A stretch of DNA of 64,000 nucleotides from Bin87 sp965203195 (GTDB lineage: Bacteria > Chloroflexota > Dehalococcoidia > Lucifugimonadales > UBA3495): positions 62,001 through 126,000 of the forward strand of contig OZ241860.1 of assembly GCA_965203195.1 (NCBI GenBank). The letters run 5' to 3'. The notes beneath the pieces were generated by a model. The model was not told the DNA's origin, made no database searches, and saw only the letters and a list, made by a program, of their open reading frames with translations. Numbering within the stretch: the first letter of the stretch is position 1; each line of letters begins with the position of its first letter. The translations under genes were made by a program, and so were the position numbers. Positions 25,354 through 33,252 of this stretch are shown here, one piece after another.

Positions 25354-26075
25354 TATGCCGCTTTCGTTGCTCCCCAACAGGTTCTACGGCAGCAGCGGTT
25401 GACGCGCTCCCGTGTCAACTCAACCCACCGCTCATCCGCATCACAAAGCATTGCCCGCCGCCCCAACTGCCAACACGCTTCCCCGGTCGTCCCCGACCCG
25501 CACATCGGATCCAGTACCAGGTCATCCTCCCGGGTAGTCATCAATATCAGCGGCTTGATTACCGACAGCGGCTTTTGCGCCGGATGTCCCGTCTGCTCAT
25601 CCCGCCCCACAAAGCCCACATTCAAAGGTACCTCCAGTACCGACGGCGGCCCCGGCACAAACCGCATCTTGCCCGACTCCCATCGCTGCCGTTGCGCATC
25701 GTTCCAAAAATGCTCCGGGTAGGTCTTTGCCCCTGCCGCCGACAGGTGCAAACAGGCATTCTGCGCCGACCGCCAGCCCCGGATCACCGACGGGCAGTTC
25801 TTGTAGTACCAGGTCAGCCACGCCGTCAGCTTGAACCCGGCGGGAATCCGCCCCACCTGGTGCGCCACAATCTCCGGGAACCCCCACACAAAAATGTGCT
25901 GCGACACCCGCGCCGCCGCGCCGATGACCTCTGCCAGCCAGTCCTGATAATCATCCCGGTAGCCCCCCACGCCCTTGTTATACCACGGGTCCAAGATGGT
26001 AGTAGTCACGCCGGCCGGAGCGGACGATATGGTAGCCATCACATCCGCCGCCGGCCGCGTTTCAACCGCAGACAT
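25353..26075 (-). CDS. Orphan beta-class DNA methyltransferase, DPWY motif
   Basis: 240 residues from ATG 26075, with GGAGG 5 bases upstream (ATG 26078 is one codon earlier). LDPWYNKG near residue 28 is the catalytic motif IV in the less common DPWY form, followed by variable helices and then DPMCGSGTTGEACW, motif I for AdoMet. DPxY before FxGxG is the beta-class order of N4C/N6A methylases. HPAQKPLSVIKPLI is the characteristic post-recognition segment. No restriction gene is adjacent. It sits in an otherwise metabolic run, 35 bases after the E2 gene, and could be a regulatory solitary methylase. Confidence 0.88.
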   Translation of the reverse strand: MSAVETRPAADVMATISSAPAGVTTTILDPWYNKGVGGYRDDYQDWLAEVIGAAARVSQHIFVWGFPEIVAHQVGRIPAGFKLTAWLTWYYKNCPSVIRGWRSAQNACLHLSAAGAKTYPEHFWNDAQRQRWESGKMRFVPGPPSVLEVPLNVGFVGRDEQTGHPAQKPLSVIKPLILMTTREDDLVLDPMCGSGTTGEACWQLGRRAMLCDADERWVELTRERVNRCCRRTCWGATKAA

Positions 26076-26109
26076 CATCCCCTCCTGTCCTGTCCTGACG
26101 CCGGGCGCG

Positions 26110-27402
26110 TCACAGCAGCAGGCTTACCGGGTTCTCCAGCGTCCGCTTGATTTCCATCAGAAACTGCGCCGCCTCCGCGCCGTCCGCCACCCGGTGGTCG
26201 GTGGACAGCGTCGCCTTCATCATCTGCCCGATACCCAGCTGCCCGTCCCGCGCCACCGGCTGCTCCTTGACGCTGCCCACCGCCAGAATGGCCGCGTGGG
26301 GCGGGTAGATGATGGCCGTAAAGCTCTCCACATCAAACATCCCCATATTGCTGATGCTGAAAGTGGTTTCGCTGTACTCCTCGTTCCGCAGCGCGCCGCT
26401 GTTGGCCCGGCTGATGAGATCCTTCGTGGCCGCCGCAATCTCCAGCAGCGACTTGCGCTCGCAGTTGCTCACCCCCGGCAGTATCAGCCCCGATTCCAGC
26501 GCAATGGCAATGCCGATATTCATCGCCCCGTTCACCTGCAAATAGTCCCCCCGGTAGAACGAGTTGAACTTCGGATGCTTCGCCAGCGCCAGCGCGCACG
26601 CTTTCACCATCAGGTCATTCACGCTGACCCGGTTGGTCGCCGCCGCCGCGTCGTTAACCTCCCGCCGCAGCGTCATCGCCTTCCCCATATCAACCTCGGC
26701 GGTCACATAAAAATGCGGCGCCGCACTCTTGCTGTCGGCAGTAACCCGCGCGATGGTCTGCCGCATCCGGCTCAATTCAATGCGGGAACCGGCCGGCGCC
26801 TGAACCGCCGCCGGCGCCACCGCCGGCGGAGCCGCATCAGCCGCCACCGGCGCGGACGCCATGGCCGGCGCCGCCGCGCCAACTTCAGCCGCCGGCCGGT
26901 AGTTGTTCACATCCCGCTCGGTAATGCGACCGTTGGGGCCGGTGCCGGTCACCAGGGCCAGGTCAATTCCCTTCTCCCGCGCCAGACGCCGCGCGATCGG
27001 CGACGACCGCACCTCTCCGGCGGCGCCGATCGGCGCCCCGTCCGTCGCTGCCCCTGCGGTTGGCGCTGCCGCCGGCGCCGGACTCGCCGCCGCCGCCATC
27101 GCCCCTGCCGGCGCGCCGGCGCCGGCGGTTCCGGTGGCCGCCGGCGCCTCCGGCGCCGCTTCCCCCGGCTCCGTGATAATCGCAATCAACTCGCCCACCG
27201 GCACGGCTACCCCCGCCTCCGCCACAATCCGCCCCAGCACGCCTCCCGTATAGGCTTCAAACTCCACCGTGGCCTTGTCGGTCTCAATATCGGCGATGAC
27301 CTCCCCACGGTTCACCGTCTCCCCTTCCGCCTTGTGCCAGCGGACCACGGTGCCTTCCCGCATATCGTACCCCATCTGCGGCATCACAACATTGGTTGCC
27401 AC
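26110..27402 (-). CDS. Pyruvate dehydrogenase-type E2 acyltransferase
   Basis: 430 residues from GTG 27402 with AGGAGG 5 bases upstream. An N-terminal lipoyl domain has the modified lysine in ETDKATVEFEA (residue about 43). A long Ala/Pro-rich linker, a peripheral subunit-binding domain (SPIARRLAREKGIDLALVTG, GPNGRITERDV) and the catalytic domain follow, ending in STDHRVADGAEAAQFL with the active His and Asp. It transfers the acyl group from lipoyl to CoA and forms the complex core. Last of four co-directional E3/E1 alpha/E1 beta/E2 genes. A branched-chain substrate cannot be excluded. Confidence 0.95.
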   Translation of the reverse strand: MATNVVMPQMGYDMREGTVVRWHKAEGETVNRGEVIADIETDKATVEFEAYTGGVLGRIVAEAGVAVPVGELIAIITEPGEAAPEAPAATGTAGAGAPAGAMAAAASPAPAAAPTAGAATDGAPIGAAGEVRSSPIARRLAREKGIDLALVTGTGPNGRITERDVNNYRPAAEVGAAAPAMASAPVAADAAPPAVAPAAVQAPAGSRIELSRMRQTIARVTADSKSAAPHFYVTAEVDMGKAMTLRREVNDAAAATNRVSVNDLMVKACALALAKHPKFNSFYRGDYLQVNGAMNIGIAIALESGLILPGVSNCERKSLLEIAAATKDLISRANSGALRNEEYSETTFSISNMGMFDVESFTAIIYPPHAAILAVGSVKEQPVARDGQLGIGQMMKATLSTDHRVADGAEAAQFLMEIKRTLENPVSLLL

Positions 27403-27525
27403 AATATCCTCCTGATCCTCCTGCGTGCCGGTTGCTCGTTGCCGTAAATCCCCGGCGTCGCCGCCCCGGCATCCACCGGAACCACGCGCCGCCGACCAAA
27501 ACTTTACGCCGGATGCCCAACGACC

Positions 27526-28509
27526 CTACTTGCCGTTCACCAGCTTCCGCGCCGCCGCCGCCACGCTTTCCGCATTGGGTATCGCCAGCTGCTCCAGCGG
27601 AAACGAGTACGGCATCGGCGCTTCCGCTCCCGCCACCCGGCCCACCGGCGCATCCAGGTAGTCAAACGCCTCCTCCTGCACCTGCGAAACCAGTTCGCCG
27701 GCGAAACCCCCCAGCCGCGTCGTTTCCTCCACCATCAAAGCCCGGTGCGTCTTCTTCACGGAATTGACCACCGTCTCCGCGTCCAGCGGACGCAGACACC
27801 GCAGGTCAATCACCTCCGCTTCAATCCCCTCCTGCGCCAGAATGTCGGCTGCCTGCCCCGCCACCAGTGCCATCCGCGAGTAGCCGCACAGCGTAATATC
27901 CCGGCCCGCCCGCCGCACTTCCGCCTGCCCGATCGGCACCCGAAAATCGCCCCCTTCCGGGACTTCGCCCCGCGTGCCGTACAGCAGAATATGCTCTATG
28001 AACATCACCGGGTCGTTGAGGTCGCGGCAGGAACGGAACAGCCCGATGACATCCCGCGGCGTAGCCGGCGTCACCACCGTCAGCCCCGGCACCGACGCGT
28101 ACCACCCCTCAAAAGACTGCGAGTGCGTCGCCCCCACCGACGCCCCCGCCCCGGTCACCGTGCGGATAATCAGCGGAATGGAAAACTGCCCCCCGGACAT
28201 ATACCGGATCTTGGCGGCGTGGTTCACAATCTGGTCCATCGCCAGCAGGCTGAAGTTGATGGTCATCAGCTCCACCACCGGCCGCAGACCGACCATCGCC
28301 GCCCCCACGCCCGCCCCCACTATAACCGACTCCGCCAGCGGCGAATCCTTAATCCGCCGCTTCCCGTACTGCTCCCAAAAGCCCTTGGTGACCGCAAAAG
28401 CCCCCCCGTAGGGGCCAATGTCCTCGCCCATCAGAAAAACGCGCTCGTCCCCATCCAGAGCCTCGCGCAGAACCGACGACACCGCGTCGCGGTAGGTGAT
28501 GACCGGCAT
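27526..28509 (-). CDS. Pyruvate dehydrogenase E1 beta subunit
   Basis: 327 residues from ATG 28509 with GGAAG upstream. The long ORF to 28686 is an extension into the E1 alpha gene. Family features: VFLMGEDIGPYGGAF, a Mg/ThDP-contact segment LAESVIVGAGVGAAMVGLRP, and FSIPLIIRTVTGAGASVGATHSQSFE. It pairs with the alpha subunit to decarboxylate pyruvate and reductively acylate E2 lipoyl. Distance to the upstream E1 alpha stop is 40 bases. Confidence 0.95.
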   Translation of the reverse strand: MPVITYRDAVSSVLREALDGDERVFLMGEDIGPYGGAFAVTKGFWEQYGKRRIKDSPLAESVIVGAGVGAAMVGLRPVVELMTINFSLLAMDQIVNHAAKIRYMSGGQFSIPLIIRTVTGAGASVGATHSQSFEGWYASVPGLTVVTPATPRDVIGLFRSCRDLNDPVMFIEHILLYGTRGEVPEGGDFRVPIGQAEVRRAGRDITLCGYSRMALVAGQAADILAQEGIEAEVIDLRCLRPLDAETVVNSVKKTHRALMVEETTRLGGFAGELVSQVQEEAFDYLDAPVGRVAGAEAPMPYSFPLEQLAIPNAESVAAAARKLVNGK

Positions 28510-28549
28510 TGTTGTGCTTCCTCCCCGTTGCTGGCGGCGCCCGCCCGGT

Positions 28550-29560
28550 TTATGCCCTGACGCCCTCGGCCGGACGATCCGTATAGACGCCTTCGTAAAG
28601 CTCCTCCGGTTCCGGCCAGGGCGAGGATTCCCCGAACTCCGCCGCGATGACAATTTCCTCATCCACCTCGGCGTCAATTTCCTCAAAATCCTCCACCGTG
28701 GCGATGCCCCGTTCCGTCAGCCACTCCCGAAAACGCGGTATCGGGTCCTGACCCATCCAGTACCGCACTTCCTCGTCGGGCCGGTAATCGGCCGGATCGG
28801 CCACGGAATGCCCCCGCAGCCGGTAAGTCCTGGCTACGATGAACGCCGGCCCGTTCCCCTGCCGCACCTCCTCGTTCACCTGCTGCATCAGCTCCCGCAC
28901 CGCCAGCACATCGTTGCCGTCCACCTCGTAGTTGCTCATATCAAAGGCGTCCGCCATCTCGTGCATGGAATCCCACAGCGCCAGCGTTTCCTGCGACGAC
29001 GCCCCCATTCCGTACAGGTTATGCTCGCAGAAAAAGATCACCGGCAGCTTCCAAATCGCCGCCAGGTTCATCGCCTCGTGAAACTCCCCTTCGTTCACCG
29101 CCCCGTCCCCAAAAAAGCACAGCGCCACCTGGTCGCCCCCGCGATACTGCACCGCCAGGGCAATGCCGGTGGCAATCGGCAGCTGCCCTCCCACAATGGC
29201 GTACCCCCCCATAAAGTTGAGCTCCGCGCTGAACAGATGCATAGACCCCCCCTTGCCCCGGCTGCACCCGGTGGCCTTGCCCATCAGCTCCGCCATCACC
29301 TCCTTGCTGGTCAGCCCACGCGCCAGCGCCTGCCCGTGATCACGGTAGTGCGTGACGATATAATCGTCCGCGCGCAGCGTGTTGATGGCCCCCACCGCAA
29401 TGGCCTCCTCCCCGTTATAAACATGAAGGAAACCCTTGATGTTCCCCCGCGTGTACTGCCGCTCCGATTCCCGCTCAAACTCCCGGATGAGCTTCATCTG
29501 GCGGTAAAGCTCCAGGTGGTCGGCTTTCGCCAGCCGGGAAATATCCGCTGCTTCAAGCAT
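28550..29560 (-). CDS. Pyruvate dehydrogenase E1 alpha subunit
   Basis: 336 residues from ATG 29560, the first plausible start with AGGTAGGA upstream; a longer reading frame to 29947 crosses low-complexity leader DNA. The ThDP motif is GDGAVNEGEFHEAMN to FFCEHN. GYAIVGGQLPIATGIAL and RLRGHSVADPADYR (a phosphorylation-loop-like region) are characteristic. The long charged C-terminus (EIDAEVDEEIVIAAEFGESS) is typical. Second in the operon, 224 bases after lpd. Confidence 0.95.
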   Translation of the reverse strand: MLEAADISRLAKADHLELYRQMKLIREFERESERQYTRGNIKGFLHVYNGEEAIAVGAINTLRADDYIVTHYRDHGQALARGLTSKEVMAELMGKATGCSRGKGGSMHLFSAELNFMGGYAIVGGQLPIATGIALAVQYRGGDQVALCFFGDGAVNEGEFHEAMNLAAIWKLPVIFFCEHNLYGMGASSQETLALWDSMHEMADAFDMSNYEVDGNDVLAVRELMQQVNEEVRQGNGPAFIVARTYRLRGHSVADPADYRPDEEVRYWMGQDPIPRFREWLTERGIATVEDFEEIDAEVDEEIVIAAEFGESSPWPEPEELYEGVYTDRPAEGVRA

Positions 29561-29574
29561 ATTCCTACCTCTGT

Positions 29575-29622
29575 ATGGCGATTGCATGGCGATTGCATGG
29601 CGGTTGGACGGGCGGTTGGACG
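29575..29622. repeat. Short tandem repeats between lpd and E1 alpha
   Basis: ATGGCGATTGC is repeated twice (29575-29585, 29586-29596) with a third diverged copy. GCGGTTGGACG then occurs twice (29600-29610, 29612-29622). This lies in the 224-bp spacer upstream of the E1 alpha start. Confidence 0.8.
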
Positions 29623-29784
29623 ACAAGTCCGTGTCGGCCCCGGCATCGGCGCGGACAGCGGGCGGCGGACGCGGCGGCGGGTCTGCGGAACGCCGGCTGC
29701 CTTGAACAGTGCCGGAGGCAGAACCGGAAGCCTTGCCTCGGCGCCCGTTGGCCGGCGCGGTGTCCGTCCCCCGCGTTTCGTCCC

Positions 29785-31185
29785 CTACATATGAATCGCG
29801 CGCCCTTCGGCGTCCAGCGCCGCCTCGTGCACCATTTCCGAAATGGTAGGGTGAGCGTGCACCGCCCACCCCAGCTCCAGCGTGGTGCCTTCCAGCAGCT
29901 TGGTCATCGACAGCTCCCCCAGCAGCTCGGTAACCTCCGGGCCGCAAAGATGCCCCCCCAGCAGTTCCCCGTAGTTGGCGTCAATCACCAGCTTCACCAG
30001 CCCGTCCGTATCCCCCATAGCCACCGCCTTGCCGCTGGCCTGCACATTGAAACGCCCGATTTTCACCTCATATCCCTGCTCCCGCGCCTGCGCTTCCGTC
30101 AGCCCGAAAGACGCCACCTGCGGATGGCAGTAGGTAGCGCGAGGCATCATCGCATAATCCAGCGGCTGAACTTCCTCGCCCGCAATCGCCTCCACCGCCG
30201 CAATCCCCTGCGCCGACGCCACATGAGCCAGCGCCAGCTTGCCCGTCACATCCCCCACCGCGTAAATGCCCGGAACATTCGTCGCCATCCGGTCGTCAAT
30301 GGCGATATACCCCCGTTCCGTAGCCACGCCCACGCTCTCCAGCCCCAGGTCTTCGGTATTCGGCTGCACTCCGATCGCCACCAGCGCCTGGTCAAAGCGC
30401 GCCTCTTCGGTGGCGCCGTCCTTGCTGATCGTCAGCGTAACCCCGCCGGCGTCCGTCTGCGCCCCCACCACGCCGGCGCCCGTGCGCAGGGCAATCCCTT
30501 CCCGTCCGAAGGCCCGTTCCAGCTGCTGGCTGATTTCCGCATCCTCGTTGGGAACCAGATGCGGCAGCATCTCTATGATAGTCACCTCCGCGCCGTACAT
30601 CCGGTAGATATAGGCGAATTCCGCCCCGATTGCGCCCCCGCCCACAATGGCCACGGCGCCGGGAACCTTGTCGGATACGATAGCCTCCCGGCTGGTGACG
30701 ATGCGCGCCCCGTCCACCGGCAGCGGCGGTATGCTGCGCGGCCGCGCCCCGGTGGCCACAATGATATTGCGCGCCTCCACCCGGCTGGTCCCGCCGTCGG
30801 CCCCCGTCACTTCAATCGCCCCCGGCGCCAGAATGCGCCCCGCCCCGGCGATGTGCGCCACATTGTTCTTGCGCAGCAGAAACCCGATGCCCCGCGTCAT
30901 CCGGTCCACCACCCGCCGGCTGCGGGACACCGCTACGCCGTAATCCGCCTCAAAATTGTCAAACCGCAATCCGAACTGATCCGCCCGGTGGATATACGAC
31001 AGGATTTCGGCGTTTTTCAGCAGCGCTTTGGATGGAATGCACCCCCAGTTCAAACACACTCCCCCCAGCGCTTCCCGCTCAATCACGCACGCCCTGAGCC
31101 CCATCTGCCCGGCCCGTATCCCGGCCACATAACCGCCCGGCCCGCCGCCAATTACTGCCACATCATACGCGCTGTCGGTAGCCAT
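29785..31185 (-). CDS. lpd: Dihydrolipoamide dehydrogenase (E3)
   Basis: 466 residues. The FAD-binding GGGPGGYVAG opens the protein and GGVCLNWGCIPSK holds the redox disulfide. A second Rossmann motif (VAIVGGGAIGAEFAY) binds NAD, and HAHPTISE gives the catalytic His-Glu dyad near the C-terminus. It reoxidises dihydrolipoyl on E2, forming NADH. First gene of the four-gene dehydrogenase operon, with a promoter-like TTGCCG-17-TATAAT about 90 bases upstream. Confidence 0.95.
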   Translation of the reverse strand: MATDSAYDVAVIGGGPGGYVAGIRAGQMGLRACVIEREALGGVCLNWGCIPSKALLKNAEILSYIHRADQFGLRFDNFEADYGVAVSRSRRVVDRMTRGIGFLLRKNNVAHIAGAGRILAPGAIEVTGADGGTSRVEARNIIVATGARPRSIPPLPVDGARIVTSREAIVSDKVPGAVAIVGGGAIGAEFAYIYRMYGAEVTIIEMLPHLVPNEDAEISQQLERAFGREGIALRTGAGVVGAQTDAGGVTLTISKDGATEEARFDQALVAIGVQPNTEDLGLESVGVATERGYIAIDDRMATNVPGIYAVGDVTGKLALAHVASAQGIAAVEAIAGEEVQPLDYAMMPRATYCHPQVASFGLTEAQAREQGYEVKIGRFNVQASGKAVAMGDTDGLVKLVIDANYGELLGGHLCGPEVTELLGELSMTKLLEGTTLELGWAVHAHPTISEMVHEAALDAEGRAIHM

Positions 31186-31274
31186 CAGCCCTGTCCTGCC
31201 TTTTGTATCCTGCTTGCGAAAGTTGCCGCCCGCGGCTGCCGGCCTCGCCCGGCGCCGCGGCCTTTGACGGGCGC

Positions 31275-31303
31275 ATTATACCCCCCGACAACACTAGCGG
31301 CAA
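31275..31303 (-). promoter_or_regulatory. Promoter for the lpd/pyruvate dehydrogenase operon
   Basis: On the minus strand TTGCCG (31303-31298), a 17-bp spacer and a perfect TATAAT (31280-31275) lie about 90 bases before the lpd ATG. This is a good housekeeping-type match. Confidence 0.6.
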
Positions 31304-31478
31304 GTTAGCCCACCCCCTGGTATTTTCACCACGCGCTGGCCGCAGTAGGGGCGCTGGAGCTCATCGTGGTAGGAGCGGGCGGCGGCCATGCGATCGCCTC
31401 CGGCAACGGCAAAATCCGGCCCCAATCATATCACCAGCACGTGCTGAAAATCGCCCCAAAATCCGCCCCCATACCCCC

Positions 31479-31508
31479 TTGACAACCGGAACATCCGTCC
31501 GCTATCAT
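31479..31508 (+). promoter_or_regulatory. Strong sigma70-type promoter into unexplained region
   Basis: Perfect TTGACA (31479-31484), an 18-bp spacer and TATCAT (31503-31508). The -35 is the best match in the window, yet the next plausible start codon is over 600 bases downstream. Confidence 0.65.
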
Positions 31509-31999
31509 CAAACCCGGATGCGGCAACCGCCGGCGAACAGGGGAACAGCGCTGCCCCAACCGCCATCCGCCACAACGCCCCGGACGCGGACGCGCGCCCA
31601 AAGCCACAGCGGACAAAGCAACTGCCCACCCACCGGATCCGATCCGTAGCTCTCTATCCGCGTCACGCCACCATCGGGGAAAACCTTTCGGGCTAACCAC
31701 CACCGGGCTCCAGGAACACGGCCTAACCCTTGTCGGAACCCAATTTTCAGCTGGTCCTGCTTCGTCGCCGTATGACTTGTACGGCCCGTGTAGTTCTGTG
31801 CCAGCCAGCGGATGTCACCACCGCCCCGTGCCGGGTTGACGGCCCTCAAAAGCCGCCCCTCCGGGACACGGAAAACTAGGACGAAATTCGCTTTGCACGC
31901 TCTCAGGCCGTAGCGCCGACAACCTGGAACCCAACGGAACCGCCCGAACCTTCCCCGATGCCCTTTCAATCTACCAACTACCGAACCAGCAGTCAATCA

Positions 32000-32104
32000 G
32001 TCAATCGCCTTCCAATCTACCGACCATCAGCCAGCGCCAGCCGCCAGCCAGCCGTTAGCCGCCAACCCGCCGCCAACCGCCAGCAACCAGCCAGCAGCCG
32101 GCCC
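32000..32104 (+). repeat. Low-complexity CAGCC/GCCAAC repeat tract
   Basis: Degenerate tandem CAGCC and CGCCAAC words run through about 105 bases directly upstream of the ATGs of the 32132 gene. There are two AGTCAATC copies just before. It probably lies in the untranslated leader. Confidence 0.6.
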
Positions 32105-32131
32105 GATGAAATGAAAGGAGCATTCCTTATT

Positions 32132-33055
32132 ATGGGAACCGTCCAGCACCACCAGGCCCGCAGCGATGCCCTGCTTCGCCACGCCCACAATGCCACCGAA
32201 GCCGCCATCGCCGCCCCCGCAACCCCCGGCCCCCACCCGCCGGGCTACATCGACCCCTTCATCGACGGCCTCGCCGACGCCGCGGACTCCATCCAACGCG
32301 CCGCCGCCCACGCCGCCACCGCCTTGGCCGTCCACACCGGACTGCGCCACAACACCACCCGCCGCCTCCAAATCGCCTTGACCGACGCCATCTTCTGCGA
32401 CCACCTCCGCCGCGGCCACCTCCGTACCTTCCGGCACACCTACACCCTGGCGGCAGTCCTCAACTTGCCCACGCCCGCCTACAAAATCGCCAGCCTAGCC
32501 CGCGCCGCCGCCAACGCCGGCCACGCCGCCAGCGCTGGCAACGCCGGCCACGTAGTCCGCCGCCGCCCCCATCGCCGCACCCCTCACGCCACCACCGGCC
32601 TCCGCGTCCCCATCGGCCACACCCCCATGGGAACCGCCATCCAGACCATCCGCAAGATGCGGAAACGCGTAGCGTCCCTCAAAAACGCCATCTTTGCCAT
32701 CATCGCCGGCCGCCCGAAGCTGGTCCGCCCCGCCAAGCGCAGCCTCCGCTTCGACATCGACTTTGTCCCCACCACCCCCACCCACGGCGCCATCCAGTCC
32801 GCCGGCGAAATCACCCGCCTCCCCTACTACCAGAAATTTGTGAAGCGGTACGGCCTTACGGGCATCCCAATGTCCACCAACTTCGACCTCTATCCCGGTT
32901 ACGGCAACGCCGCCCGCCGCCTCTGCCGCTGCGCCCCGGAGCCCCGCCACCTGGTCACCGACCACGACCGCAACATCATCCTAGTCCCCCAGTGGCGACA
33001 GGCCCTCGCCGACGCCTACCCCCACCTCCAAATCCCCCAGCTCCTCCCCATCTAG
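32132..33055 (+). CDS. Hypothetical basic protein, unknown family
   Basis: 307 residues from ATG 32132, with AAAGGAG 11 bases upstream; starts at 32111 and 31958 are alternatives. It is Ala/His/Arg-rich. The N-terminal half (residues about 1-130) is helical with repeated AAHAATALAV-like helices. A basic segment (HVVRRRPHRRTPHATTG, about 150) and a charged middle (TIRKMRKRVASLKNAIFAI) follow. The C-terminus has short hydrophobic and cysteine-containing stretches (GNAARRLCRCAPEPRHLV, ILVPQWRQALADAYPHLQIPQLL). The basic middle suggests nucleic-acid or membrane binding. No domain is recognised. Confidence 0.55.
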   Translation: MGTVQHHQARSDALLRHAHNATEAAIAAPATPGPHPPGYIDPFIDGLADAADSIQRAAAHAATALAVHTGLRHNTTRRLQIALTDAIFCDHLRRGHLRTFRHTYTLAAVLNLPTPAYKIASLARAAANAGHAASAGNAGHVVRRRPHRRTPHATTGLRVPIGHTPMGTAIQTIRKMRKRVASLKNAIFAIIAGRPKLVRPAKRSLRFDIDFVPTTPTHGAIQSAGEITRLPYYQKFVKRYGLTGIPMSTNFDLYPGYGNAARRLCRCAPEPRHLVTDHDRNIILVPQWRQALADAYPHLQIPQLLPI

Positions 33056-33094
33056 CCCCCCGGCTGGAAACGCGGCCCCGGAGCCCTCCGGCGC

Positions 33095-33123
33095 TGGACA
33101 CCGCCCGGCGTCTGTTCTATCAT
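33095..33123 (+). promoter_or_regulatory. Promoter for the TRAP permease gene
   Basis: TGGACA (33095-33100), exactly 17 bp, then TATCAT (33118-33123). It lies 130 bases upstream of the permease ATG. Confidence 0.55.
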
Positions 33124-33252
33124 AGCGTCCGCTTTACCACCCCGTCGCCGCGGCCCGGCCGACTCTCTGCGCCGGACAATCGCCGTATCACGGACGACGG
33201 GGGTTTTGCGTGTTGCGCAACATCCCATACCAACCTCCGGGCAGCCTGACCT

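Larger units (their letters stand above)
31186..32131. other. 946-bp region without a convincing gene
   Basis: This divergent gap holds the lpd promoter on the minus strand and a strong plus-strand promoter at 31479. No ORF has both a ribosome site and recognisable protein features. A 162-residue minus-strand ORF (31996-31508) is open but lacks a family pattern. GCCGTA-TGACTTG-TACGGC near 31768-31786 is a small hairpin. Low-complexity CAGCC/GCCAAC repeats fill about 31990-32100. Confidence 0.6.

Noticed and set aside
31508..31996. 162-residue minus-strand ORF in the gap
   Set aside because: No recognisable motif or ribosome site; Arg/Gly-rich shadow-like composition, though it remains a weak possibility.
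31515..32000. RNase P RNA, tmRNA or SRP RNA in the gap
   Set aside because: None of the conserved sequence landmarks of these RNAs could be found on either strand.
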